Assembly: GCA_018435605.1 (NCBI GenBank)
Contig: JAHDNF010000002.1
Span: 186,001 to 250,000 of the forward strand
DNA length: 64,000 nt
Source of the DNA: a bacterium
Lineage (GTDB): Bacteria > Auribacterota > Auribacteria > Auribacterales > Auribacteraceae
Direction: 5' to 3'
Within the stretch, counting starts at the first letter, position 1. Each line of letters opens with the position of its first letter. Shown piece by piece: positions 46,401 through 54,418 of the stretch. The position numbers and the translations under genes are program-made. The notes beneath the pieces were generated by a model. It searched no databases. It had not been told where the DNA came from and saw nothing but the letters and a program-made list of their open reading frames with translations.

Positions 46401-49400
46401 GCTGAAGTAATGTCGCCTTCTTCGATACTTGCCGAAGAGTTTATCAACAAAAGTATCAAAAAACTGCAGGGTACTCCTGATGCACAACGCCTCGAAGCAC
46501 TGAAAAATGAAGCCATATCCAACATGGGGGCAATGGTCAAGATTTTCGCTTTGTATCCTGAACTGTTCAACGAATGGCTTGACGAAATCTCCAATGTCAT
46601 GAGAAATCATAAAGACTCAGTGGGTAACCCGACTCCGTTCCTTATAGAAGGCGTTGTACTGAAAACTCCGGAAGGGGTTACTTCATCAACTCCTCTGAGT
46701 CTTGTCAAACGTGATTCATTGCCTTTTAGAAAAATGCTAGGAATGGAATCGCCTACTGCCCGTCAAGTATTCGAGGAACTGGCAGACGCTATCAGCAAAC
46801 TCCCGTTAGCCGAAGGCGAACAGATCACAGCAGAGAAAGTATATCAAAAACTAATCGAATCTCTTGAGCATACCAATCCGAACTGCGCTGTATCCGCAAT
46901 GTTGCCGATAACCCGTCTAAATGTTGAAGCGATCAATGCTTATCTGACTCAAAACCCTGATATTCAGCAGATCGATTCACACGGATTCCTGGCCGCTATC
47001 GTTTACGCTTTGGATTCATATTATAGAAACATAACGCCATCCAATATGGTTTCCGAAACAGGCCAAATTCATACCAGTCTGTTCGCTGTGGCTAAAGGTA
47101 TTGAGATTTTCGATACCATAGTTCGTTCTAGAAGCGATCAGCCTGCTGACATTCCGCTGTCACCCAAAGTATACAGATTTGACGAAACCGGTTTTACGGA
47201 AAACCTCACACTTATAAGAAGCAACGTTATAAGCATGTTGTTGAAGTCCAACGATCAGCTTATCCTGACAGCATCCAGCCCTCACGGAGTACCGCATTAT
47301 ATATCTGTCAAAGCGCTTGATGAAACAAGTGTTGTGGTGGTCGATAAGCTACTTCCGGAAGAGCAGAAGACAATGGAATTCAAGGAATTCCTGAGAACTT
47401 ACGAAACTCGTCTGGGCAACTATATTGTAAGTATGCGTCCTGAAGTCATCACCAACATACAGGCGTCTACCGAACAGCCTGATGCGCGTTTTCTACAGGC
47501 GCTCAGACCGGTGTCTAACGAAGAAATGCTCAATATTACCGGAGCTTGCGGTGTCGCCGCCGCTCAGGGTATAAACGCTGTTCGTAAAATGGGCGCTATT
47601 TTGGAAGGCCGTGGTTTCGATAACTACGGAGTTTCAATAAAACTGGCGTACGATATGAAAGACCTGCCGTTTACTAATCTCGATGATTTTCGCGCGCGGC
47701 TGGCATCGGCTCGCGATCAGATTCAGCGTGAACTCGGACGCGATACCGATTGGTCGGTCAATTATGTTTTGGATCCTCAGACATCAAATCCGTTTATGAC
47801 AATTCAAGCGGCATCGAGAGGTATTGGTCCTGCAACTAGAAGCGAAGAAAAAATCAACAAAGACCTCGACCACAAAATAAAAGTCGTACTTTCAAAACTA
47901 TTGACCCCTGTTGCCGAAAGTACCAATTTCGACAATATCGGTATAGTAGCCGACCGTTACGATTTCACGTTAAACGGCGTAACTGTAAAACCGGCGAGCG
48001 AGAAAAAATTACAGCATACACGTTATAAAACAAAAGGCGGCGACCGTATAGAAAACGCTCACCACGAAGTTTATAACATGACTGATCCGCGTCTGGATCA
48101 GCCGATCTCAGTATCGGTCGGGTTCAACGGCGACTTTGAATCGTATCTGCTGTTCAAAAACATTCTTATCGCAAAATACGGTGAAACTTTCAAAGCGACC
48201 AGCGACACCGAAGTTTTGACTCATCTTTTTACTAAAATGAGTATCACGCAAAATGCTGACGGAACTTATAGTCCGGTAGCCGGCGAGATCGCGTTGACCC
48301 GCCTGTTCCGGTTGGTAGAGATGCTCGAAGGAATGCTCAACATCAGCGCCATTCTTAAAAACGACCACTATACCGATGACTTTAAAACAAGACTGCGCGA
48401 ACTGCTTTCCGAACGTTTCGCTCAACCGGGTATGCTGGATCAACTTCTTATAGACCATGAAGGTAATAAAGCTTACGATAAGACTGCTTATCCGCAATTG
48501 GCTATCGATTTCGCATACGATATCCTCGAAAGACCATGGATTCTCGATGACGGTAATTTCGGCGCTTATTCGAAAGACGGAAACTTCTTCGGAATCTCAG
48601 GTCTTGTCCGCGATAAAATGACAACCAAACGTGCCGCCGCAAGCGCAATGAACAAATATTTCTCGGTTACCGATGAAATAGGCGATTTTATGCTGTGGCT
48701 GGCTGGTAAATCGATACCGAAAGAACTAGCAAACAAATCGCCGGAAGATCAAAGACTGGCTTTGGAAGAAGCGAAACAGACCGCTCTTAAAGCGGCGCGT
48801 TTTGCAGGAAGCAACCTCATTTTATTCGCTGAAAGCCTGAAAGGAAAAAGCGACGAACATGTAGCTCAGGCTATACAGGAAATCAAACGGCTTGCTTCAG
48901 ATGAAGACAGCGCATACAACTATGTTACTATCACCGGCAAAGTAAGTTCCATTACACTGAACCTAGCCACCGGACAAGATTTACACAGACTTCTGGTTGG
49001 ACGTTTCGGTCCGAAATCAACCAACTTTTATCTGGGTATCGGAGAAGGCGCTGTGTATATGTCGTCCGAGCCACGGGCATTCGGTCCTATCATCGGCGAG
49101 GTGAAAGATTCAGAAATAGCTATCGAGGATGTTCTGGCTGTCGCAAGCGGTACTTTTGACATGATTGCCGGTTCCGACTACACGGTTATGTATTTGGATC
49201 AAGATGTTACGGGCAAAACCAAAGCGGAGACAGCAAAATCGGTCAAGAAAATAGATATAATCACCGGTAAACTTTCTCAACCTGAAGCGCGCACGACACA
49301 AGCAAAATGGAACGACGTATTGAACGAAACGGAATACGCTAAACTATCCGCTTTCGAAGTTGAGGCATCGGTTCAGGGCGCAACTATGGGCTGGACACTC

Positions 49401-52400
49401 GATAAACTGACCAAATTTGAAGACGGCAAATGGCGCGTCAACTTCGGCGAAGATTATACATTGCCCGCCGACATTGCCGCTACGGCATATACAGTCGGTA
49501 GCGGTAGCGGTACATCAATGAACGCCTTGATGCTCGCCATGGAAGAAGCACGCAGAAATAACTTGAAACTGCTTGATTTCGCAGGTGATGCGGACATACT
49601 CAAAGCCTCTGACCCAGCACTGCTTAAAGGCAACGCAATACTGCTTGCAGTAACACAGTCCGGCGAGACAGGGGTTGCTATTCAAAACCTGCGCCGCGCA
49701 AAAAATGACGGATCGTTCGTGTTCACACTGACTAACCGACGTGGAAGCACCTGTTACATCATCGGTAAAGAAAGCGGCGGTGTAATCGTTACGGAAAGCG
49801 TCGACGAATCCGCTGTTGCCGCAACCGGTTCAAATACGAACCAGATTTACGCACTTCGTCTTTTGGCATTGAAGTTATCGCAACAGGCAGGTTTGATTAC
49901 TGAAGATGACGTAGACTTCGAAATTCGCAGGATGAAAGATAACGTCGAAACGATGAAAGTGTTTATAGAAGAAATCAGAATGGATGACAGCGACTTGGCT
50001 AAAGCGTCGGCCAAAGCTGTGGAATATATGCACAAATATGGGCTTGAACTAGGCACCAACGAACAGGGCGATTTTTACGCCGGCCTTGACGGAGCGAATA
50101 TTTACATCGGCGGTATCGGTGTCGGTATGCGTATAGCCGACGAGTTTGAAACCAAATTGACGGAAATGACTCGCCGCATCATAGGTAAACGTCAGGTGGA
50201 AACTCTTATAGAAAATAACATAACCGAACAGCCGCAGTATCAGCTTGAAGCGGAAACTAGAAGAGATACACTGCAGGCAATGTTAGATAAATACGCCCCT
50301 GTCGATACTATCAAAATAGACGATACGGAAATAAATCTTGATCGTTCTACATACGGATCATACGACCGGTATGTGGTACTCGGCAACGCCGCGCATACCC
50401 ATACACTGCAACATGTGGAAAACACATATTTTCCACGATTCAACAAACCGTTGGCGTCACGTATGTATGCTGAAGACAGCAGTGATATCCAAGCAGGCGC
50501 TTTGGTGATGGCTATCTCACCGCAAACCGATGTTGAAATAAAATCGTTAGTTGATATGTTGGGTCGCGGAGCCAAAGTCATAGTCATAGGCACAGCAGAG
50601 CAACTCCAGTTATCACGCGATACGCTTGGCGTATCACCGCAGGTAGGTTATTTTGAAACCGTAGGACCGCATGCGGTAACAGCCAACTGGCTGGGTATTG
50701 ACCTGCTCCTTAAAAATATTGCTACAACGCTGAAAGTACGTGATTTCCAAACTCCTGACAGCGCGCGAAATGCAATCGAGCTACTTCGCGCTCAGCTTGA
50801 CGGACTTTCACGGCTTGCCGAGCAGTTCGCCACACAGGGCAGTAACAACCGAATCAACATCGACCGTTTGATATCTGAAATTCGCAAAGACAAACGTGGT
50901 TGGAGAAAAGTTTCCACTATGGCTGTCGGTAAAGTGAACGAACTTTCTTATGCGGCCGATTTTTCGAGCAAATATACCCGTTCCAACGGAAATGCGGTTA
51001 TTTTTAAAGAACTGGCGACCATGAAACACGGCTATTATGCTCCGCTAGGACCCGGCTCGTTTGTCTTCATGTGGATGCCGAAAAAAGGATATCCGGGTTA
51101 TGACAATGTGGTAAAGGGTATCGCAGAAATGGTTCCCCGCGTAAATTATCCGTATGATAATTTCATAAAAAATCCGGCAAACCCGATAGGTATTCTCGTA
51201 GCGATAACACCGGAAGACGATCAAAATTATCTGATCCGCCTGTTATCCGATGAAGAATATGCCTCTTTGGAGCAAAATGTCCGGTTAGGTAATGAAGACG
51301 AAACACAACGTCCCAACATAGTTTTCACCACTCCGACCGGTGGCGAACTTGAACATTACCTGCTGAACGACCTTATATCCAATGAATTGTATAAAGCATA
51401 CGAATCTGACCGGATCGCAGGTCTCAATGAAGCAGACCTTGCGCGCGGCAACCTATATATTAATATAGAGTTCCCTGAAGCCGATCAGGAAAAAATGGCT
51501 GAAGAACGCAGGAAAATCATTGAGTTCAAGAAAAATTTTCCCAACTCATTCATCCTGACCGTCGCTCCGGCGGAAGGAGTTGATGGCGTAGAAGAATATT
51601 CCGACGCCGTCGTCAGATTGCCTAGAGCAGACAGCACTCTTGCTCTGGCTGTCTGCCACTTCCTGTCGCTCAATCTGACACGTGAACGTTTTAAATTCCC
51701 TCTGACCGAGTTACAGCGTCTGGCAGAATTTTTCGAGAAGAACCATGATCTGCTTGCACAGTACAGCGCAGATGAATTCATTATTGAATACGCCAAGGGT
51801 AAACCGAACGCAGTGGCCATCATGGATGCAATGATCAAACGTGATCCGGCGGAATACGGCAATCCGGAACACTGGAGATACATACCTGAACTGATCAACT
51901 ATATTTTCCGTGAAGGCAACCTTGACCCGATATTGAGTCTAGGCGCGGCTAAAGAAAACTGGTTGCAGGCGTTTATCGTCAACATGGACCTTATCAAAAA
52001 CTTGGCTAAAGTGGTTACCAACGACAGCATGAAATTGCGTAACTATTTACCGGGAATGGAAGTCGCAACTGTTATTTCGCCATGGAACCATAAAGATCTG
52101 TTTGAAAGCCATCAAATAGCCACCGACATTACCAAACAGATATCGGCGCAGATTCAGGTTATTTCGGTTGAAGACCAAGCCGCACCGTTGGCTTTCATGA
52201 TCGAAAAATCTCCGGCGTTTGCGGAAATGATCGACATAATGAACGATCTGCTCGGAGCTGAACAAACGCGCAGATTGATTGACTCGCATATGCGCAATAT
52301 AGATCCGGCTAACATCAGGCCTACTATAGCGAATATAACTCAGGCTTTCATCGAATCTATCGTGATTCCTCGTTTCAGACGCGCAAAAGATATCCTTGGA

Positions 52401-54245
52401 AACCATTATGCTAATATAGACGATTTCAACTTCACTTTGAGCATCGCCGGTGAAAAAATCGGTCAGCGTCATAGAAGCGATGACGGTTCTACCATAGTGA
52501 TAGAAGCATCCGCATTTTTATCAGATGCACTGCTTGTCAGTACAATCGAACATGAAATGTCGCACCACATGTTCGAGTCTGACTACCGGAACGTATTGAT
52601 CGAACAGTTCAAACTTGCAGGCGAAATCAATCCTGAAGCGCGGGCTGATGCAATGCTGACTGATTTCACGGAACTGATGATTGTTGACAGGGAAATAAAT
52701 CGTCTGGAAACTTCAAACATAAATCTATTCGACCGCGCTCTGACGGTAATTACGACCAGCGCCAACCGTATAGACTATGAAGAACGATTCGCCGATATGA
52801 TTCGCGACATTCGCCAGAGAACCGCGGAAGTTTACGCAAACACTACCCTGACACCTCAGCAGAAAGCGGCGCAAATCATACAGGTTCGTATCGATAGAAT
52901 ACGAGAATATGTAAGCCTCAAGCATGATTCTACTGTCATCAATCAGGTAACCAAAAACTTCCTTGCAGATGCTTATTTAAAAGCTATTGCCGCTATGGAA
53001 GCGTCTCCTCAGAAGTTAACCGGCGAATTCATGCTCGGATTGGATCCGAACGGGAGTATTATAGATATCGGATTCACCAAACAGACTCAGGCAGATATCG
53101 CACAGCAGGCTCAAAAAGCCTTTGAACGTGAAGGCGTGCCTGCAGTGCACATGATCAGCTTCGATCTGATAGCAAGCAACGATAAATCGGATCTATTGAC
53201 CGATACCAATACACTTGATATCAAACGACGCATTACTCAACTTCGCGGAGAAGGCGATCAGCGCGCGAAAAATCGAGTGGTGATATTCTCGTGGGAACGA
53301 TCCGGTCAGGAAATAGCGCAACAGCTTACCCATCTGGGAATCACTGTTGAAAAAGGATTGCAGAACAATCCTTCTGCAGATGTTATAGTGATTGGACGCG
53401 AAGACGTAGAAACCTTCAGCGGCGAAGCATTCGTCGACCCGAAAACAGCTTCATCGCAAGATGCCGCCAAGAATATGCCGCAAGTAGTCGATTTAATTCG
53501 CAACATAATCCTCAGAGATCTAACAGGATTAACCAACGCGGATTTCACATTGCTTGCGCATAACCCGGACGTTATTGACAGCGCTCTGGATTTCGGACTG
53601 AAAGTCGGTGTGTCTACTTACGATTCTGCAAAAACGCAGATTACTGAAACCGATATGGAGCAGGAAGCGTACATCGAAATAGGCGGCGACCGAATCAGAT
53701 TTCTGGAGTTAATGGGCCCTAATACTATCATTCCCGCCGACGTCACCATAAGATCGGTATCGGAAGTTGTTCGTCCGGAATTATTCGCTTGGTTCTTAAG
53801 AACTAATTTGCTCAAACAGTTGGATTTTTACGAAGCCCAACTTGATGCCGTGGCTCAAATGGATATAACGGACGCTCAGAGTACTGCGATAACATCGCTT
53901 TTGGTATCGTTATCCTCACTGAAAAAACAAGCTGAGGAAACCGACCTTACTAATGTTGCAAAAATGAAAGAAATTAACCAAAACGCTGTTCTGCTTTTCG
54001 CTTCTATAGACAGCAATTTGCTTTCCATAGTCGGAGCGGAAACACTGCAGAAGATCAAAGCCGCAATACAGTCGCCTGTTGTAACCGTTCAGGATATGCA
54101 GGAACACCTCGGTGTTGATTTCGTGCTAGGCGGCGAAATGGCCGGTATCGGTATAAAACTGCCTGAACGCAAGATCGATAAGGATCTGGGAAACAGGCTC
54201 AACCAACAACTGCAGATGCACAGAAAGTTCGAAATTTCCGCATAA
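43482..54245 (+). CDS. Giant secreted multidomain protein: TraB-like, C39-like, GlmS-like GATase/SIS, HExxH (3,587 aa)
   Basis: One open frame of 3,587 codons. Signal peptide ~1-29. Residues ~35-510: TraB/ChaN-like domain (H63 in QDAHCIY, E91 in IEGASGD, H460 in AGGFHSQGIEE) with a long helical insertion. ~1105-1335: C39-like cysteine-peptidase features (C1135 in NPNCAVSAM, H1272 in GVPHYISV, VVVDK, then EFL). ~1350-1930: class II amidotransferase (C1356 GVAA, GRGFDNYGVS, HTRYKTKG with R1514, N1549-G1550, D1575). SIS modules: ~1985-2165 (SGSGTSMN, TQSGETG), ~2290-2440 and ~2490-2690 (MKHGYYAPLGPG, H2516, like GlmS ELKHGPLAL). H3024-E-M-S-H3028 is metallopeptidase-like. ~3181-3587 is unrecognised. 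Cellular role unknown; the domain calls come from motif reading and need profile searches. Confidence 0.88.
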   Translation: MMSKIFKQSLVATLLFALTILSTVSVAESAKLDEVVISAKNGHIQSSYEGSDGRHVYLIQDAHCIYQAQANMIDIIRQIVEQTGAQLIAIEGASGDFNVDELATFPDARIKSVVADNFMKKGLISGAEYLLITGELGVILRGIDNRELYISNFNSLYDSERYRNTAKAFFSNLSGKYEEAGKKLLSEELNAFLAQSIGYQNGTIGVSEYFRYLIDQTVKNSINTSDYTQFSLLKKIFELQDKVDFNQINADRKKLIDVLSSKLTRNDLSELLMKDVQYKINKYDPQEFFSYLLDTASKNEVAIDDFSNLQTYVKYLEANNSLNSRDLVDEVDRLETAIKSSLLRTAEEKEFAKRYDLVMKIEKFIQLKLSSKDYATIVENREISKAQSLNNYIESLRSRVAFSTEPLSGKDAQWLDANFPVIENFFKIARIRDAAMVENSLLEMDMEGADAVILIAGGFHSQGIEETLQQLDVSYTNIVPNITEDIENNPYERLIAGALSPYERTIQNALGFLAYQRILAQTPFDAEDKHKEIFTTQFKIESLLQFSDQNILAEYPELQRQLVENPIIAREAFLKALDQALGDYKSKLQGIEITDLAILKNGERYYKLSINGTSIAFRMSPRAEIIRDITLAREIAEDLVRLSDIVNQNVIEKDKWGLEDVQILRPEGFDAAVVYAVEHKLLGTFDVPTQSKIQAQIEALFNESDVWSTDPALINGLFGVLYHLATLEPYQDTTISMDAFFEYARNLKKSDVQFNEMDKKQLTVLLNSILPAIDQGSFTLHQIEAFDPVRQTPVITYDYNKSTINLTPKLAFMLSLINTAGNIRSLAELPGFSQLIADGTIHPSWSDREVYIEGNIIRSIDGENLSLAGLGVVASLMQVIKNEVDNIDLLQYEVVPITGPEGKYVKIVMKSPVMYPRGIEAMYPGIVTIRERIDESSPIRSINNVSIGRAFIQMDTTTGIFTILAVDHSSQKLAEVMSPSSILAEEFINKSIKKLQGTPDAQRLEALKNEAISNMGAMVKIFALYPELFNEWLDEISNVMRNHKDSVGNPTPFLIEGVVLKTPEGVTSSTPLSLVKRDSLPFRKMLGMESPTARQVFEELADAISKLPLAEGEQITAEKVYQKLIESLEHTNPNCAVSAMLPITRLNVEAINAYLTQNPDIQQIDSHGFLAAIVYALDSYYRNITPSNMVSETGQIHTSLFAVAKGIEIFDTIVRSRSDQPADIPLSPKVYRFDETGFTENLTLIRSNVISMLLKSNDQLILTASSPHGVPHYISVKALDETSVVVVDKLLPEEQKTMEFKEFLRTYETRLGNYIVSMRPEVITNIQASTEQPDARFLQALRPVSNEEMLNITGACGVAAAQGINAVRKMGAILEGRGFDNYGVSIKLAYDMKDLPFTNLDDFRARLASARDQIQRELGRDTDWSVNYVLDPQTSNPFMTIQAASRGIGPATRSEEKINKDLDHKIKVVLSKLLTPVAESTNFDNIGIVADRYDFTLNGVTVKPASEKKLQHTRYKTKGGDRIENAHHEVYNMTDPRLDQPISVSVGFNGDFESYLLFKNILIAKYGETFKATSDTEVLTHLFTKMSITQNADGTYSPVAGEIALTRLFRLVEMLEGMLNISAILKNDHYTDDFKTRLRELLSERFAQPGMLDQLLIDHEGNKAYDKTAYPQLAIDFAYDILERPWILDDGNFGAYSKDGNFFGISGLVRDKMTTKRAAASAMNKYFSVTDEIGDFMLWLAGKSIPKELANKSPEDQRLALEEAKQTALKAARFAGSNLILFAESLKGKSDEHVAQAIQEIKRLASDEDSAYNYVTITGKVSSITLNLATGQDLHRLLVGRFGPKSTNFYLGIGEGAVYMSSEPRAFGPIIGEVKDSEIAIEDVLAVASGTFDMIAGSDYTVMYLDQDVTGKTKAETAKSVKKIDIITGKLSQPEARTTQAKWNDVLNETEYAKLSAFEVEASVQGATMGWTLDKLTKFEDGKWRVNFGEDYTLPADIAATAYTVGSGSGTSMNALMLAMEEARRNNLKLLDFAGDADILKASDPALLKGNAILLAVTQSGETGVAIQNLRRAKNDGSFVFTLTNRRGSTCYIIGKESGGVIVTESVDESAVAATGSNTNQIYALRLLALKLSQQAGLITEDDVDFEIRRMKDNVETMKVFIEEIRMDDSDLAKASAKAVEYMHKYGLELGTNEQGDFYAGLDGANIYIGGIGVGMRIADEFETKLTEMTRRIIGKRQVETLIENNITEQPQYQLEAETRRDTLQAMLDKYAPVDTIKIDDTEINLDRSTYGSYDRYVVLGNAAHTHTLQHVENTYFPRFNKPLASRMYAEDSSDIQAGALVMAISPQTDVEIKSLVDMLGRGAKVIVIGTAEQLQLSRDTLGVSPQVGYFETVGPHAVTANWLGIDLLLKNIATTLKVRDFQTPDSARNAIELLRAQLDGLSRLAEQFATQGSNNRINIDRLISEIRKDKRGWRKVSTMAVGKVNELSYAADFSSKYTRSNGNAVIFKELATMKHGYYAPLGPGSFVFMWMPKKGYPGYDNVVKGIAEMVPRVNYPYDNFIKNPANPIGILVAITPEDDQNYLIRLLSDEEYASLEQNVRLGNEDETQRPNIVFTTPTGGELEHYLLNDLISNELYKAYESDRIAGLNEADLARGNLYINIEFPEADQEKMAEERRKIIEFKKNFPNSFILTVAPAEGVDGVEEYSDAVVRLPRADSTLALAVCHFLSLNLTRERFKFPLTELQRLAEFFEKNHDLLAQYSADEFIIEYAKGKPNAVAIMDAMIKRDPAEYGNPEHWRYIPELINYIFREGNLDPILSLGAAKENWLQAFIVNMDLIKNLAKVVTNDSMKLRNYLPGMEVATVISPWNHKDLFESHQIATDITKQISAQIQVISVEDQAAPLAFMIEKSPAFAEMIDIMNDLLGAEQTRRLIDSHMRNIDPANIRPTIANITQAFIESIVIPRFRRAKDILGNHYANIDDFNFTLSIAGEKIGQRHRSDDGSTIVIEASAFLSDALLVSTIEHEMSHHMFESDYRNVLIEQFKLAGEINPEARADAMLTDFTELMIVDREINRLETSNINLFDRALTVITTSANRIDYEERFADMIRDIRQRTAEVYANTTLTPQQKAAQIIQVRIDRIREYVSLKHDSTVINQVTKNFLADAYLKAIAAMEASPQKLTGEFMLGLDPNGSIIDIGFTKQTQADIAQQAQKAFEREGVPAVHMISFDLIASNDKSDLLTDTNTLDIKRRITQLRGEGDQRAKNRVVIFSWERSGQEIAQQLTHLGITVEKGLQNNPSADVIVIGREDVETFSGEAFVDPKTASSQDAAKNMPQVVDLIRNIILRDLTGLTNADFTLLAHNPDVIDSALDFGLKVGVSTYDSAKTQITETDMEQEAYIEIGGDRIRFLELMGPNTIIPADVTIRSVSEVVRPELFAWFLRTNLLKQLDFYEAQLDAVAQMDITDAQSTAITSLLVSLSSLKKQAEETDLTNVAKMKEINQNAVLLFASIDSNLLSIVGAETLQKIKAAIQSPVVTVQDMQEHLGVDFVLGGEMAGIGIKLPERKIDKDLGNRLNQQLQMHRKFEISA

Positions 54246-54276
54246 TATTTACGGAGTTTCGCGGAGTATATACTCA

Positions 54277-54312
54277 AACGGGAACAGGTCATCCGACCTG
54301 TTCCCGTTTTTT
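54277..54312 (+). terminator. Rho-independent terminator of the giant gene
   Basis: Perfect 14-bp stem AACGGGAACAGGTC (54277-54290) with its complement at 54295-54308, 4-nt loop, followed by six T. It lies 31 bp after the stop codon. Confidence 0.95.
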
Positions 54313-54418
54313 ATCTATTGATAAATCAAATTTAATCACGTATTACATAATTTTACAATTTTCCGGAAGCAATCATTGTCTCGCACTGATAATTTTTGAG
54401 AGCCCTTGTTAATTGAAG

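Noticed and set aside
48108-48497. 129-codon minus-strand frame inside the giant gene
   Set aside because: Lies within the amidotransferase-coding stretch; no SD and no protein-like motifs. The same applies to the other minus-strand frames in 43.5-54.2 kb.
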